Part shown: piece after piece, positions 1 through 7,295 of the stretch | How positions within the stretch are numbered: position 1 is the first letter of the stretch | How the letters are laid out: the number at the start of each line of letters is the position of its first letter | Source: an uncultured Bacteroidales bacterium | Lineage (GTDB): Bacteria > Bacteroidota > Bacteroidia > Bacteroidales > F082 | NCBI GenBank assembly: GCA_905233445.1 | Contig: CAJOEP010000027.1 | Span: 1 to 62,217, forward strand | Reading direction: 5' to 3' | Length of the DNA stretch: 62,217 nucleotides | Notes under the pieces: model-generated | What the model saw: the letters and a program-made list of their open reading frames with translations, nothing else | The model's database searches: none | What the model was told of the DNA's origin: nothing | Translations under genes and position numbers: made by a program

Positions 1-627
1 TGTCTCTTTAGCGATCTTCTTGCAGGTGTCGATGAGTTCTTTTGAAGGCTGGAGCTCTTTTGGAGCCACGATGCGGACGTCCATACCCATCTTTGCGCCG
101 CCGACCATCAAGCTGTTACCCATGTTGAAACGGGCATCGCCGATGTAAGCGTATGTTACCTGGTTGAGAGGTTTGTCGACATGCTCCTGCATTGTGAGGA
201 AGTCGGCGAGGATCTGTGTCGGGTGGAACTCGTTGGTCAAGCCATTCCAAACCGGAACACCAGCATATTGTGCGAGTTCTTCCACTGTCTTCTGGGCGAA
301 GCCGCGGTATTCGATACCGTCGTACATACGTCCGAGAACGCGTGCTGTGTCTTTCATTGACTCCTTAACACCAATCTGTGAGCCTGTTGGTCCGAGGTAA
401 GTGACATGAGCGCCCTGGTCGTAAGCTGCTGTCTCGAAAGCGCAGCGTGTACGTGTCGAAGTCTTTTCGAAAATGAGGGCGATGTTCTTGCCTTTCAAGC
501 GTGGCTGTTCTGTGCCGGTGTATTTAGCGTGCTTAAGGTCAGCAGCGAGTTTGAGGAAGAATTTGATTTCTTCTGGAGTGAAGTCTAAAAGCTTCAGGAA
601 GTTTCTGTTTCTGAGGTTGAATGCCAT
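1..627 (-). CDS. argF: Ornithine carbamoyltransferase, 3' part outside window
   Basis: Transfers the carbamoyl group of carbamoyl phosphate to ornithine to give citrulline in arginine synthesis (cytoplasm). The first 209 codons are visible; the gene runs off the left edge, so the C-terminal ornithine-binding domain is missing. The N-terminal domain carries the carbamoyl-phosphate motif STRTR (in [13 protein letters not shown], about residues 53-65) and the HPTQ motif in [11 protein letters not shown]. The sequence fits classical ornithine carbamoyltransferase better than the Bacteroides succinylornithine enzyme, because the STRTR loop and the following GSQIGVKES segment are standard. Translation starts at the ATG complementary to 625-627. 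A -7 box lies 38 nt upstream. Confidence 0.93.
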   Translation of the reverse strand, partial: MAFNLRNRNFLKLLDFTPEEIKFFLKLAADLKHAKYTGTEQPRLKGKNIALIFEKTSTRTRCAFETAAYDQGAHVTYLGPTGSQIGVKESMKDTARVLGRMYDGIEYRGFAQKTVEELAQYAGVPVWNGLTNEFHPTQILADFLTMQEHVDKPLNQVTYAYIGDARFNMGNSLMVGGAKMGMDVRIVAPKELQPSKELIDTCKKIAKET

Positions 628-665
628 AGTAAATTTATTTTAAATTGTTGTTTTCAAATTTTTTG

Positions 666-673
666 CAAAAGTA
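666..673 (-). promoter_or_regulatory. -7 box of argF
   Basis: On the minus strand this reads TACTTTTG, a match to TAnnTTTG. The ATG of argF follows after 38 nt of AT-rich leader. Confidence 0.6.
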
Positions 674-719
674 GTAAAAAGTTTTCAATGAAAATAAAAA
701 TATAAAATATTTGTGTAGA

Positions 720-735
720 ACGGATGCAAATCCGT
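720..735. repeat. Small hairpin ACGGAT-GCAA-ATCCGT
   Basis: A six-base perfect stem with a four-base loop lies between argF and the tRNA. It resembles in style the other short palindromes scattered through the window but is not one of their copies. Apart from this hairpin, the argF promoter and the tRNA promoter, the 627-830 interval is plain AT-rich sequence. Confidence 0.4.
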
Positions 736-805
736 CTTATTGAATTTAAAAATAGGTGTAGAAAAATATTTTTAACATTTTTGTTGTGCGTATTAAAATA
801 TGTAC

Positions 806-813
806 TATTTTTG
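806..813 (+). promoter_or_regulatory. -7 box of the tRNA-Lys gene
   Basis: TATTTTTG, with a TTG at 784-786 as possible -33 element. The mature tRNA begins 17 nt after the box. Confidence 0.6.
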
Positions 814-829
814 CAGCCTGAAAAAAGAT

Positions 830-902
830 GCATCCTTAGCTCAGTTGGTAGAGCAATTGACTCTTAATCAATGGGTCCAGGGTTCGAATCCCTGAGGATG
901 TA
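830..902 (+). tRNA. tRNA-Lys (anticodon CTT)
   Basis: A full cloverleaf can be folded. The acceptor arm GCATCCT pairs with AGGATGT. The anticodon stem ATTGA/TCAAT encloses the loop CTCTTAA with CTT at 863-865. The T-loop is GGTTCGAATCC. The discriminator base is A902, and no CCA is encoded. Confidence 0.96.
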
Positions 903-917
903 CAAAAATTTCAGAAG

Positions 918-944
918 AGACGTCATAATAGACGTCTTTTTTTT
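918..944 (+). terminator. Rho-independent terminator after tRNA-Lys
   Basis: The stem AGACGTC / GACGTCT with a six-base loop is followed by eight T residues. It lies 15 nt past the tRNA 3' end. Confidence 0.8.
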
Positions 945-964
945 GTTTAAATTTAATTTTTTTA

Positions 965-972
965 TATTTTTG
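965..972 (+). promoter_or_regulatory. -7 box of the first TPR/AraC regulator
   Basis: TATTTTTG, 12 nt before the ATG at 985, giving a very short leader. Confidence 0.5.
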
Positions 973-984
973 CGACTTGATTCT

Positions 985-2363
985 ATGAAAAAAACAACAT
1001 ACATATTGTTATATGTTTTTGCGATTGTGTTGACATCCTGCACGGAAGTTATTGTTGCGCAACCAGCAGACAGCCTGAACGTGCGTTGCAGATTATCGAC
1101 TCGGCGGAAATATTGGGTAACATAACTGATGTACGTGCGGATTATCTGCGCGCCTTAGTCTATTCCAAAGCGGTTGGTTCTTTGCAGTTCGACACTGCCA
1201 TCTTGATTTCCGAACGGCTGATGCAGAACGACGAGGTGCTGGCTGATGCCGGTCAAAAACAGGAGGTGCTGGAAGTGTTGCTGAATGCCTGCAGGTTGAG
1301 AAAGGACTATGAGCAGGCTTTGCACTGGGCTACTCAGTTAAGCGACCTCTATCGCAATAACGGCAAAGAGACCGAGGCTTTGCGCACCTATGCCGAGATA
1401 GGCGCTTTCCTCATTCGCATAGGTGAGCAGGAGGAAGGACTTGCAAAACTTGACTCTGTCATTTGCCATCTCGACGGCACGATAAAGTTCAACGAACTCG
1501 ACGCCTCCATTATCGCGCTGAGACGCAAGGCTGAGATATGTATAGAGAAAGGGAATTACGACCAAGCCATCACTGCCGCCGAGCACATGCTCGATTTGCT
1601 TACCGACTTCGAGAAACACCCTGACAACTATCATGATTCCAGCATACGCGAGCCTTCAGAAGCAAGTCGTCCAAACTATATCAGTTTCTATCGCGGAAAG
1701 GCTTACGGATATTTGGCGGCAGCATATACAAACACTGGCAATCAAAATAAAGCAAGATATTATCTTTCGCTTTACGACAACACTTCCTCCGGGCAGAGTC
1801 TCACGGGACGTTTCATGATGACACCGACTTTGGAAAAGTTGGGGGAATATGACCGTGTGCTTGCCATTTACGACGAGGTGGAGCGGAAGCTTGACAACGA
1901 CACCTTGAACGACAACTTCGCCCGCATACTCAAATCGCGTGCCAGGATTGGTGAGGCACAAGGTCGGCATGCTGAGGCGAATGGTTATTGGAGACGTTAT
2001 ATCAGTATTACTGAAAATCTTAACGAGGAGTTGCTGCAGGGCAAGGCACATCTTTATGCCGCCCGTTTCCATGCCCAGGAGCAGCAGCGTGAGATTGAAC
2101 GCCAGACGCTCATCGACATCACTGGTTTGTCGAAGGAACGCATCGGCGCAGCATTCTCACATGGTAGCGAATATGAAAGACTAACCACCCTTGTGCGCGA
2201 GCTTCGTCTCAACCATGCCGTCCGCCTCATGAACGAACATCCGGAGATGAGCTTGGAACAGGTGTGCACGGCAAGCGGCTTCTCGAACACGGTTTCATTC
2301 TACCGCAGCTTCAAGACAAAGTTCGGAATGACGCCCTCGGAGTTCCGTGGAACTAAGAATTAA
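985..2363 (+). pseudogene. Broken TPR/AraC-type regulator (copy 1)
   Basis: This is a damaged relative of the regulators at 4228 and 39458. The lipoprotein signal MKKTTYILLYVFAIVLTSC starts at 985, but that frame stops at 1125. The conserved body (PERALQIIDSAEILGN onward) continues in another frame from about 1071, and about 30 residues found in the relatives (the YTAxAAMxxY segment) are missing at the join. A second deletion removes the membrane helix and linker: the TPR end EQQREIERQTL runs straight into the HTH (LSKERIGAAFS to GMTPSEFRGTKN). A TTG at 1086 could in principle start a 425-residue soluble TPR-HTH protein. I favour a decaying gene, but the HTH itself is intact. A direct-repeat array and a T9SS cargo gene follow. 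Confidence 0.7.
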
Positions 2364-2369
2364 GGCTTA

Positions 2370-2447
2370 TAACAATTTGTCTTTTTATGTAACAATTTGT
2401 CTTTCAGACTAACCATTTATCTGAAAAACCGCTAATTTTTTGTCTTC
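2370..2447 (+). promoter_or_regulatory. Direct-repeat array upstream of T9SS gene
   Basis: TAACAATTTGTCTTT occurs exactly at 2370 and 2390. A related TAACCATTTATCTGA is at 2410 and a weaker TAATTTTTTGTCTTC at 2433. The first three are 20 bp apart, so they face the same side of the helix, and they end about 27-50 nt above the -7 box at 2474. This layout fits tandem half-sites for an AraC-type protein. The binding protein is inferred, not shown. Confidence 0.6.
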
Positions 2448-2473
2448 CTCTTACTTATTTATATTTATTTTTT

Positions 2474-2481
2474 TATTTTTG
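2474..2481 (+). promoter_or_regulatory. -7 box of T9SS gene at 2517
   Basis: TATTTTTG, 35 nt before the ATG and just downstream of the 20-bp direct repeats. Confidence 0.6.
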
Positions 2482-2516
2482 CAGACGATTCAAATTATTA
2501 ACTAAAATTATACAAC

Positions 2517-4115
2517 ATGAAAAAATTATCTTTACTTTTATTGGCTATGGTAGCCTCATTTGCGCTACAAGCCCAGTGGACCGATGACCCGGCCACAAAC
2601 AACCGCATCAGCAACTTTGAAAACCAAACGACTCCTGGCGAATTCTCTATCATGACAGACGCAGTGACCAACGACACTTACGTCCAATGGAACTCCCTTG
2701 GGGGCGGCAACGGTGTGGCCCCTACATTGCAACGTCTCACCGCTGACGGCACTCCACAATGGGGCGAAAACGGCATCCGCTTCAATCAATTCGATTTCTT
2801 TACTCATTCGGCAGGTACCTCTATGGCCATCACCCCCGACCATGATGTTTTGAGCTGTTTCTCCACCGCCGACAACGTAACCGTGGCTTTGAAACTCCAT
2901 CCCGACGGCACATACGCATGGGGCGAACAAGGCGTCACCCTTTTCGACGGCAACGGCGGCTACCGCGCTGAAATCATCGCCAGCAACGAAAGCGGAGCTT
3001 GGGCTTTAGGCTCTGACAACGAAAATCTTTATCTGCAGTATGTCAATGCCGATGGCACGTTGAACCCACTAATCACCATCGAACCGGACAACGACACCAC
3101 CCAATGCATGTTCGGAAAGCTCGTCCTCCGCGATGACAACAGCGTTTTCCTGACCTACGAACATGTATATGTTTACCAAGATGGAACTTCGATGAGTTCA
3201 ATCGTGGATATCCATCTCACGGGCTACGCCAAAGACGGCACACAAACCGTTTCTGACGTTAAATTGATGGGAAAAATGAACAATACAGGGACCTACTGCC
3301 AGGAAGTGGAGCCAGACGGCTTAGGCGGTGCTTACGTGTACATTAATCAAGGGGATATGTCACTTCAACAGCCATTTAACGTCCGTGTGTTCCACTACGA
3401 TGCCGACGGCAACAGCACCATCAGCGACACCCTTGGCGTCACAGTACACTCTACTGACCTAGCCCACGTTTATGTTGATCCTTATGCCTCTGTTGATCCT
3501 GTTTCTCATGACCTGCTCATCACCTATGTACAGGAAAGTAGCAGTCAATATGAATATAAAGTATTTGTAAACCGCATCACTGCCACAGGTGAGCGCGTTT
3601 GGGACGAGGGCGTAATGGTCTTCTACAACGATGGCAACCATATTAGTAAGCCATTAATTGCCGCCTTTGAAGACGGCAGTGGTTTTGCTGTGACTTACTT
3701 CAAAGGTGTGGGTATATTTGATACCAACTCCACCATCGAGGCTATTGGCATGGACATGGACTGCAATGTGCTGTGGCAAACCGTACTGAGCTCGTCCTTA
3801 TATATGAGACAATACCCCGACTCCATTTCTGGCTTCCACAATGGACAATGCATCATAGTCTGGGCTAATGACGAAGACAACGGCAATGTCTACGCCCAGA
3901 ACTTCGGCGTCGACGGCTCAATGGGCCAGGGATTGGATGTGGAAGAAATCTTCGAAGATGAAGAAATCGTCACTATAGTAAAAGTCTTCAACGTCAACGG
4001 TCAGGTCATGCAGTGCAATGACTTGAACCAGCTCAACACCGGTGTCTACATCATCCAGGGCACGACAGAGAGCGGCAAGATGGTGAACAAGAAAGTCGTT
4101 TTAACGAAAAAATAG
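2517..4115 (+). CDS. Secreted T9SS-sorted protein, function unknown
   Basis: The 532-residue product starts with a Sec signal peptide (MKKLSLLLLAMVASFALQAQ, cut near residue 20). It ends in a type A T9SS sorting domain: the last 45 residues include VFNVNGQVMQCNDLNQLNTGVYII and a basic KKVVLTKK tail. The middle has recurring DGTxxWGE(N/Q)G motifs at about residues 78-86 and 130-137, consistent with a beta-propeller-like surface protein. No catalytic motif is recognised. The YPNP motif typical of the sorting domain is absent and is replaced by an acidic EEIFEDEEIVTIVK stretch, so the domain is shortened. The gene lies behind a direct-repeat array and between two TPR/AraC regulators, one of which probably controls it. 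Confidence 0.75.
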   Translation: MKKLSLLLLAMVASFALQAQWTDDPATNNRISNFENQTTPGEFSIMTDAVTNDTYVQWNSLGGGNGVAPTLQRLTADGTPQWGENGIRFNQFDFFTHSAGTSMAITPDHDVLSCFSTADNVTVALKLHPDGTYAWGEQGVTLFDGNGGYRAEIIASNESGAWALGSDNENLYLQYVNADGTLNPLITIEPDNDTTQCMFGKLVLRDDNSVFLTYEHVYVYQDGTSMSSIVDIHLTGYAKDGTQTVSDVKLMGKMNNTGTYCQEVEPDGLGGAYVYINQGDMSLQQPFNVRVFHYDADGNSTISDTLGVTVHSTDLAHVYVDPYASVDPVSHDLLITYVQESSSQYEYKVFVNRITATGERVWDEGVMVFYNDGNHISKPLIAAFEDGSGFAVTYFKGVGIFDTNSTIEAIGMDMDCNVLWQTVLSSSLYMRQYPDSISGFHNGQCIIVWANDEDNGNVYAQNFGVDGSMGQGLDVEEIFEDEEIVTIVKVFNVNGQVMQCNDLNQLNTGVYIIQGTTESGKMVNKKVVLTKK

Positions 4116-4147
4116 ACTAAAAAGGGCAATTGATATTATTGTAAGAT

Positions 4148-4186
4148 AAAAAAGTAGAGATGACATCATGTCATCTCTACTTTTTT
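4148..4186. terminator. Perfect 27-bp palindrome with A/T flanks, likely bidirectional terminator
   Basis: The arms GTAGAGATGACA and TGTCATCTCTAC surround a three-base loop (4154-4180). A six-A run precedes them and a six-T run follows, so the stem can extend to 18 bp. The ends GTAGAGA...TCTCTAC are shared with the palindromes at 25524 and 34779, so this is also a member of that dispersed repeat family. Confidence 0.75.
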
Positions 4187-4188
4187 AT

Positions 4189-4196
4189 TATCTTTG
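4189..4196 (+). promoter_or_regulatory. -7 box of regulator at 4228
   Basis: TATCTTTG begins three bases after the terminator palindrome. The ATG is 31 nt downstream. Confidence 0.6.
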
Positions 4197-4227
4197 CACC
4201 GTTTTTTTAACGTAAAACTGTTTGACT

Positions 4228-5760
4228 ATGAAGCAATTGCTATATACATTACTGATATCTCTGGCTGTGCTGACGATGAGCTGCACTAATAACAATAAGT
4301 TATACCATGAACTTCGTCGTTCGGACACTCTCTATACTGCCAAAGCAGCCATGGATGTTTACGACTACAACCCTACCAGGGCTCTGTTGATAATCGATTC
4401 GGCGGAAATTGTCGGCAACATGTCGCGTGATCTAGCCTCGTATTATCGTGCAAAAGTGTTCACGATGACATTTGAGGGTATGCATCTTGATTCTGCTCAG
4501 AAGATATGTATGTCATTGATGCATAGCGACTACGTCAAAAATAGTGATAACCTTGAAGAAGTTCTTGATTTATTGGTTTCCATCTCACGTAGAAAACAAG
4601 ACTTTGAACAATGGTTGAAATGGTCGACAGAGAAAGCCAATTTATGCCGTGATAATGGAAATGTGGTTGAGGCTTTGCGTACAGAGGCGGAAATTGGCGT
4701 TATCCTTGCCTATCTGGGTCGTCAGGATGAGGGATTGCAAAAACTCGATTATGTGATAAGCGAACTTGATGGAACACGCAGATTCAATGAAATGGACGCC
4801 TGCATTATCGCTTTGCGCCGTAAAGTGGATGTGTTGCAACAGTTTGGACTTTATGAAGAAATCATACCGGTTTCACAGAAAATAATTGAAAAAGTTGACG
4901 ATTACGAACAGAATACCGAAGACTTTCACGATGGATCATACCGTGAACCTAAAGCGGCTAATGTGCCTGATTACTGCAGCTTTTATCGTATAAAAGCGTT
5001 TGCATATCTTGCAAGAGCTTACGCTGAGACCGATGATATCAAAAACGCCCATTATTATCTCCGACTTTTTGAAAACAGCCGTTACGGACAGACTTTCGAC
5101 GGACGAATGATGATTTCACCAACATGGTGCAAATTGGGCGATTACGACAAGATGCTCGCCATTTATGACGAGGTTGAGTCTTATATGAAAGACGATACAA
5201 TCAAAGAGACTTATTCCACAATATTGTTCAACCGCGCTGTTGCAGCCGAGGCTCGCGGACAGTATAAATTGGCATATGACTACATGAAACGTCATTCTAA
5301 GGTGAGCGAGCTGATTAACAGCGATTTTCAAAAGAATAAAGCCCACGAATATGCTGCACGTTATCGCGCCCAGGAACAACAGATGGAAATTGAGCGTCAG
5401 ACTTTGTTAAACCGTATGCAAAACATCATAATAGTATTGATGTTTTTAGCCCTGCTGGTTATAGTTTTCTTGTATAATAACTCCGTCTTCCAAAAGAAAA
5501 AGCTGACAGAGAAAAACGTTGCCCTTGTCAAACTTATTGACGAGAGGACAAAACAAAACACGATGTTAGAAGACATCAAGGAAGATTCCGAAAATGAAAA
5601 CCGTATTTTGGAAGCTTGCAGATTGCTTTGCGAAAATCCTGATATGAAAGTCGCCGACGTCGCCAAAAAAGTGGGACTCAATCCGCGTAACCTGCAAAAA
5701 CTTTTCCGCGAACGTTTCAGCATGTCATTGACGGAATACCGACTATCGCATAAAAAATAA
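4228..5760 (+). CDS. Lipoprotein/TPR/membrane/AraC-type regulator (copy 2)
   Basis: A 510-residue membrane-bound regulator. It has a lipoprotein signal (MKQLLYTLLISLAVLTMSC, Cys 19) and a helical TPR-like body at about 25-390. One membrane helix (IIIVLMFLALLVIVFLY, about 399-416) and a short coiled coil follow. The end is HTH-like: ILEACRLLCENPDMKVADVAKKVGL...LFRERFSMSLTEYR, about 460-505. Only the second half of an AraC domain is present; copies 1 and 4 have both helix-turn-helix units. The sensor would lie outside the inner membrane and the HTH in the cytoplasm. I chose the ATG at 4228 because the signal peptide begins there; an upstream TTG at 4222 is in frame. The next gene starts 3 nt after its stop. 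Confidence 0.75.
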   Translation: MKQLLYTLLISLAVLTMSCTNNNKLYHELRRSDTLYTAKAAMDVYDYNPTRALLIIDSAEIVGNMSRDLASYYRAKVFTMTFEGMHLDSAQKICMSLMHSDYVKNSDNLEEVLDLLVSISRRKQDFEQWLKWSTEKANLCRDNGNVVEALRTEAEIGVILAYLGRQDEGLQKLDYVISELDGTRRFNEMDACIIALRRKVDVLQQFGLYEEIIPVSQKIIEKVDDYEQNTEDFHDGSYREPKAANVPDYCSFYRIKAFAYLARAYAETDDIKNAHYYLRLFENSRYGQTFDGRMMISPTWCKLGDYDKMLAIYDEVESYMKDDTIKETYSTILFNRAVAAEARGQYKLAYDYMKRHSKVSELINSDFQKNKAHEYAARYRAQEQQMEIERQTLLNRMQNIIIVLMFLALLVIVFLYNNSVFQKKKLTEKNVALVKLIDERTKQNTMLEDIKEDSENENRILEACRLLCENPDMKVADVAKKVGLNPRNLQKLFRERFSMSLTEYRLSHKK

Positions 5761-5763
5761 CTT

Positions 5764-6027
5764 ATGGAAAAAAGAATTGGGACAGTCATCATCGGAATCG
5801 AAAACCGTGAGTCGGCACCGAGTGTCAATGCGATTATCTCGAAACATTCCGATATCGTGATAGGGCGCCTCGGGTTGCCTCGTACCGAAGGAATGAGCCT
5901 CATCAACCTCGTTGTGGAAGGCACCACCGACGAGATAGGCTCGCTCACCGGACAGCTCGGTAAACTCGACGGGATTGAAGTGAAATCGGCAGTGTTAAAA
6001 CGGGATTCCTCGCTGCACTCGGAATGA
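5764..6027 (+). CDS. TM1266-type (hydrogenase system regulator) small protein
   Basis: The 87-residue protein resembles the ACT-like family named iron-only hydrogenase system regulator (TM1266 type). Typical segments are RIGTVIIGIENRE, VNAIISKHSDIVIGRLGLP and SLINLVVEGTTDEIGSLTGQLGKL. These proteins usually accompany FeFe-hydrogenase maturation genes, but no hydrogenase or hyd gene is in this window. It starts 3 nt after the regulator and is probably cotranscribed. The last nine or so residues (KRDSSLHSE) are encoded by the repeat at 6004-6083, so the original C-terminus may have been altered by that repeat. Confidence 0.7.
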   Translation: MEKRIGTVIIGIENRESAPSVNAIISKHSDIVIGRLGLPRTEGMSLINLVVEGTTDEIGSLTGQLGKLDGIEVKSAVLKRDSSLHSE

Positions 6028-6083
6028 CAACCGAAACATAAAAAGAACCGTTGTCATTCCGAGTGCGAAGCACGAGGAAACTC
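6004..6083. repeat. Inverted-repeat element, CATTCCGAG family
   Basis: The left arm ATTCCTCG...CTCGGAATGACAAC is answered by a right arm GTTGTCATTCCGAG...CGAGGAAACTC about 20 nt later. A second copy of the same design lies at 31943-32035. This copy overlaps the 3' end of the gene at 5764, the other starts at the stop codon of gltX. It may act as a terminator or be a REP/MITE-like element. Confidence 0.75.
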
Positions 6084-6109
6084 ATTATTAAAACTATAAA
6101 CTAAAAAAT

Positions 6110-6799
6110 ATGAAACTATTCAAATCACTTATCAACTTATTATTTCCTCGCACTTGCGCTGCTTGCGGCAATCTCCTTCTCGAAGGCGAGGACACCGTTT
6201 GCACCACATGCCGTTTCCTGATGCCAAAAACGCATTATGAGACAAACCCCGACAACCCGCTGGCTCAGAATTTCTTCGGCCAGATGCCGTTCAACGCGGT
6301 GTCGGCTGAGTTTTTCTTCAGCAAAAGCGGCAAAGTGCAACATCTCATTCATGGACTGAAATATCATCATTGTCGTGAAAACGGTATCTTTTTAGGTCAG
6401 GAAATTGGAAAAAGTTTATTAAAAGCTCCTTATTATCAAGGAATTGACTTTATTATACCTATCCCGCTTCATCCAAAAAAGGAAAAAATCCGCGGATATA
6501 ACCAGAGTCATGTCATCGCCGAAGGAATCAGCGAAATTATGAACATCCCGATTGCAGAAAAATGCTTGATGAGGAGAGTTTTCACCGATACCCAAACTAA
6601 AAAATCCCGTGAGGAACGCTGGCAAAACGTGAAAGACATTTTTGAACTTAAAAATGCGGAAAAACTGCGAAACAAGCACGTTCTCCTTGTCGATGACGTG
6701 CTCACCACCGGTGCCACTTTGATGTCGGCTGGCAAGGCATTGTTTCAGGTTGAGGGCATAAAAATTAGTGTTGTGACTGCCGCTTGTGCGGGAAATTGA
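6110..6799 (+). CDS. comF: ComF family phosphoribosyltransferase-like protein
   Basis: A 229-residue ComF/GntX-type protein. The N-terminal CxxC pairs (RTCAACGN and CTTCRFLMP, residues 15-40) look like a zinc finger. The C-terminal phosphoribosyltransferase fold has the PRPP-binding loop VLLVDDVLTTGAT (about residues 191-203). GLKYHHCRENG and IPIPLHPKKEKIRGYNQS are the family's other hallmark segments. In competent bacteria ComF helps DNA uptake; in this phylum the exact role is unsettled. rlmH follows 21 nt later but has its own promoter. Confidence 0.85.
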   Translation: MKLFKSLINLLFPRTCAACGNLLLEGEDTVCTTCRFLMPKTHYETNPDNPLAQNFFGQMPFNAVSAEFFFSKSGKVQHLIHGLKYHHCRENGIFLGQEIGKSLLKAPYYQGIDFIIPIPLHPKKEKIRGYNQSHVIAEGISEIMNIPIAEKCLMRRVFTDTQTKKSREERWQNVKDIFELKNAEKLRNKHVLLVDDVLTTGATLMSAGKALFQVEGIKISVVTAACAGN

Positions 6800-6808
6800 A
6801 AAATTTAC

Positions 6809-6816
6809 TATCTTTG
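6809..6816 (+). promoter_or_regulatory. -7 box of rlmH, leaderless arrangement
   Basis: TATCTTTG ends only 4 nt before the GTG start at 6821. Transcription would therefore begin at or within a few bases of the start codon. Confidence 0.6.
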
Positions 6817-6820
6817 CAAG

Positions 6821-7294
6821 GTGAAAATAGTGTTGCTCGTGATAGGAAAGACCGACGAGGCTTACCTCGAGACTGGTATCGCAAAGTATATCAGCCGTTT
6901 AGAGCATTATGCGCAGTTCGAGATGAAGGTCATCCCCGACATCAAAAACCGTAAGACTCTGTCGGAGGCACAGCAGAAAAAACTCGAAGGCGAGCTGCTT
7001 CTTGCACAGTTTATGGCAGGCGACGAAATAGTTCTTCTCGACGAAAACGGCAAGACCTTTTCTTCGCGCGGATTCTCGCAATGGATTGAACGTCAGATGA
7101 ATACAGGCTGCAAACGACTTGTATTCGTCATAGGCGGTCCGTACGGCTTCTCGCAAGATGTTTACGACAAAGCAAATGCGAAGATCAGCCTCTCGGAGAT
7201 GACATTCTCGCATCAGATGGTGCGACTCGTATTCACAGAGCAACTCTATCGAGCATTTACAATATTAAAAGGAGAACAATATCATCATGATTAA
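6821..7294 (+). CDS. rlmH: 23S rRNA (pseudouridine1915-N3)-methyltransferase
   Basis: RlmH is a small SPOUT methyltransferase that uses S-adenosylmethionine to methylate pseudouridine 1915 in helix 69 of 23S rRNA. The 157-residue length is standard. FVIGGPYGFS (about residues 105-114) is the knotted SAM-binding loop, and SLSEMTFSHQMVRLVFTEQLYRA is the C-terminal signature. The start is GTG at 6821: the protein then begins MKIVLLVIGKT, the usual RlmH N-terminus. The DPP11 gene begins within or just after its 3' end, so the two are likely cotranscribed. Confidence 0.95.
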   Translation: MKIVLLVIGKTDEAYLETGIAKYISRLEHYAQFEMKVIPDIKNRKTLSEAQQKKLEGELLLAQFMAGDEIVLLDENGKTFSSRGFSQWIERQMNTGCKRLVFVIGGPYGFSQDVYDKANAKISLSEMTFSHQMVRLVFTEQLYRAFTILKGEQYHHD

Positions 7295-7295
7295 T

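Noticed and set aside
871..984. Upstream extension of the first regulator frame into the tRNA-Lys gene
   Set aside because: The open frame crosses the tRNA and its terminator; the lipoprotein signal at 985 marks the real start.
2370..2447. Short direct repeats considered as a CRISPR array
   Set aside because: Repeats of 15 bp with 5-bp gaps and visible divergence are far too short; no cas gene is present. Interpreted as operator sites.
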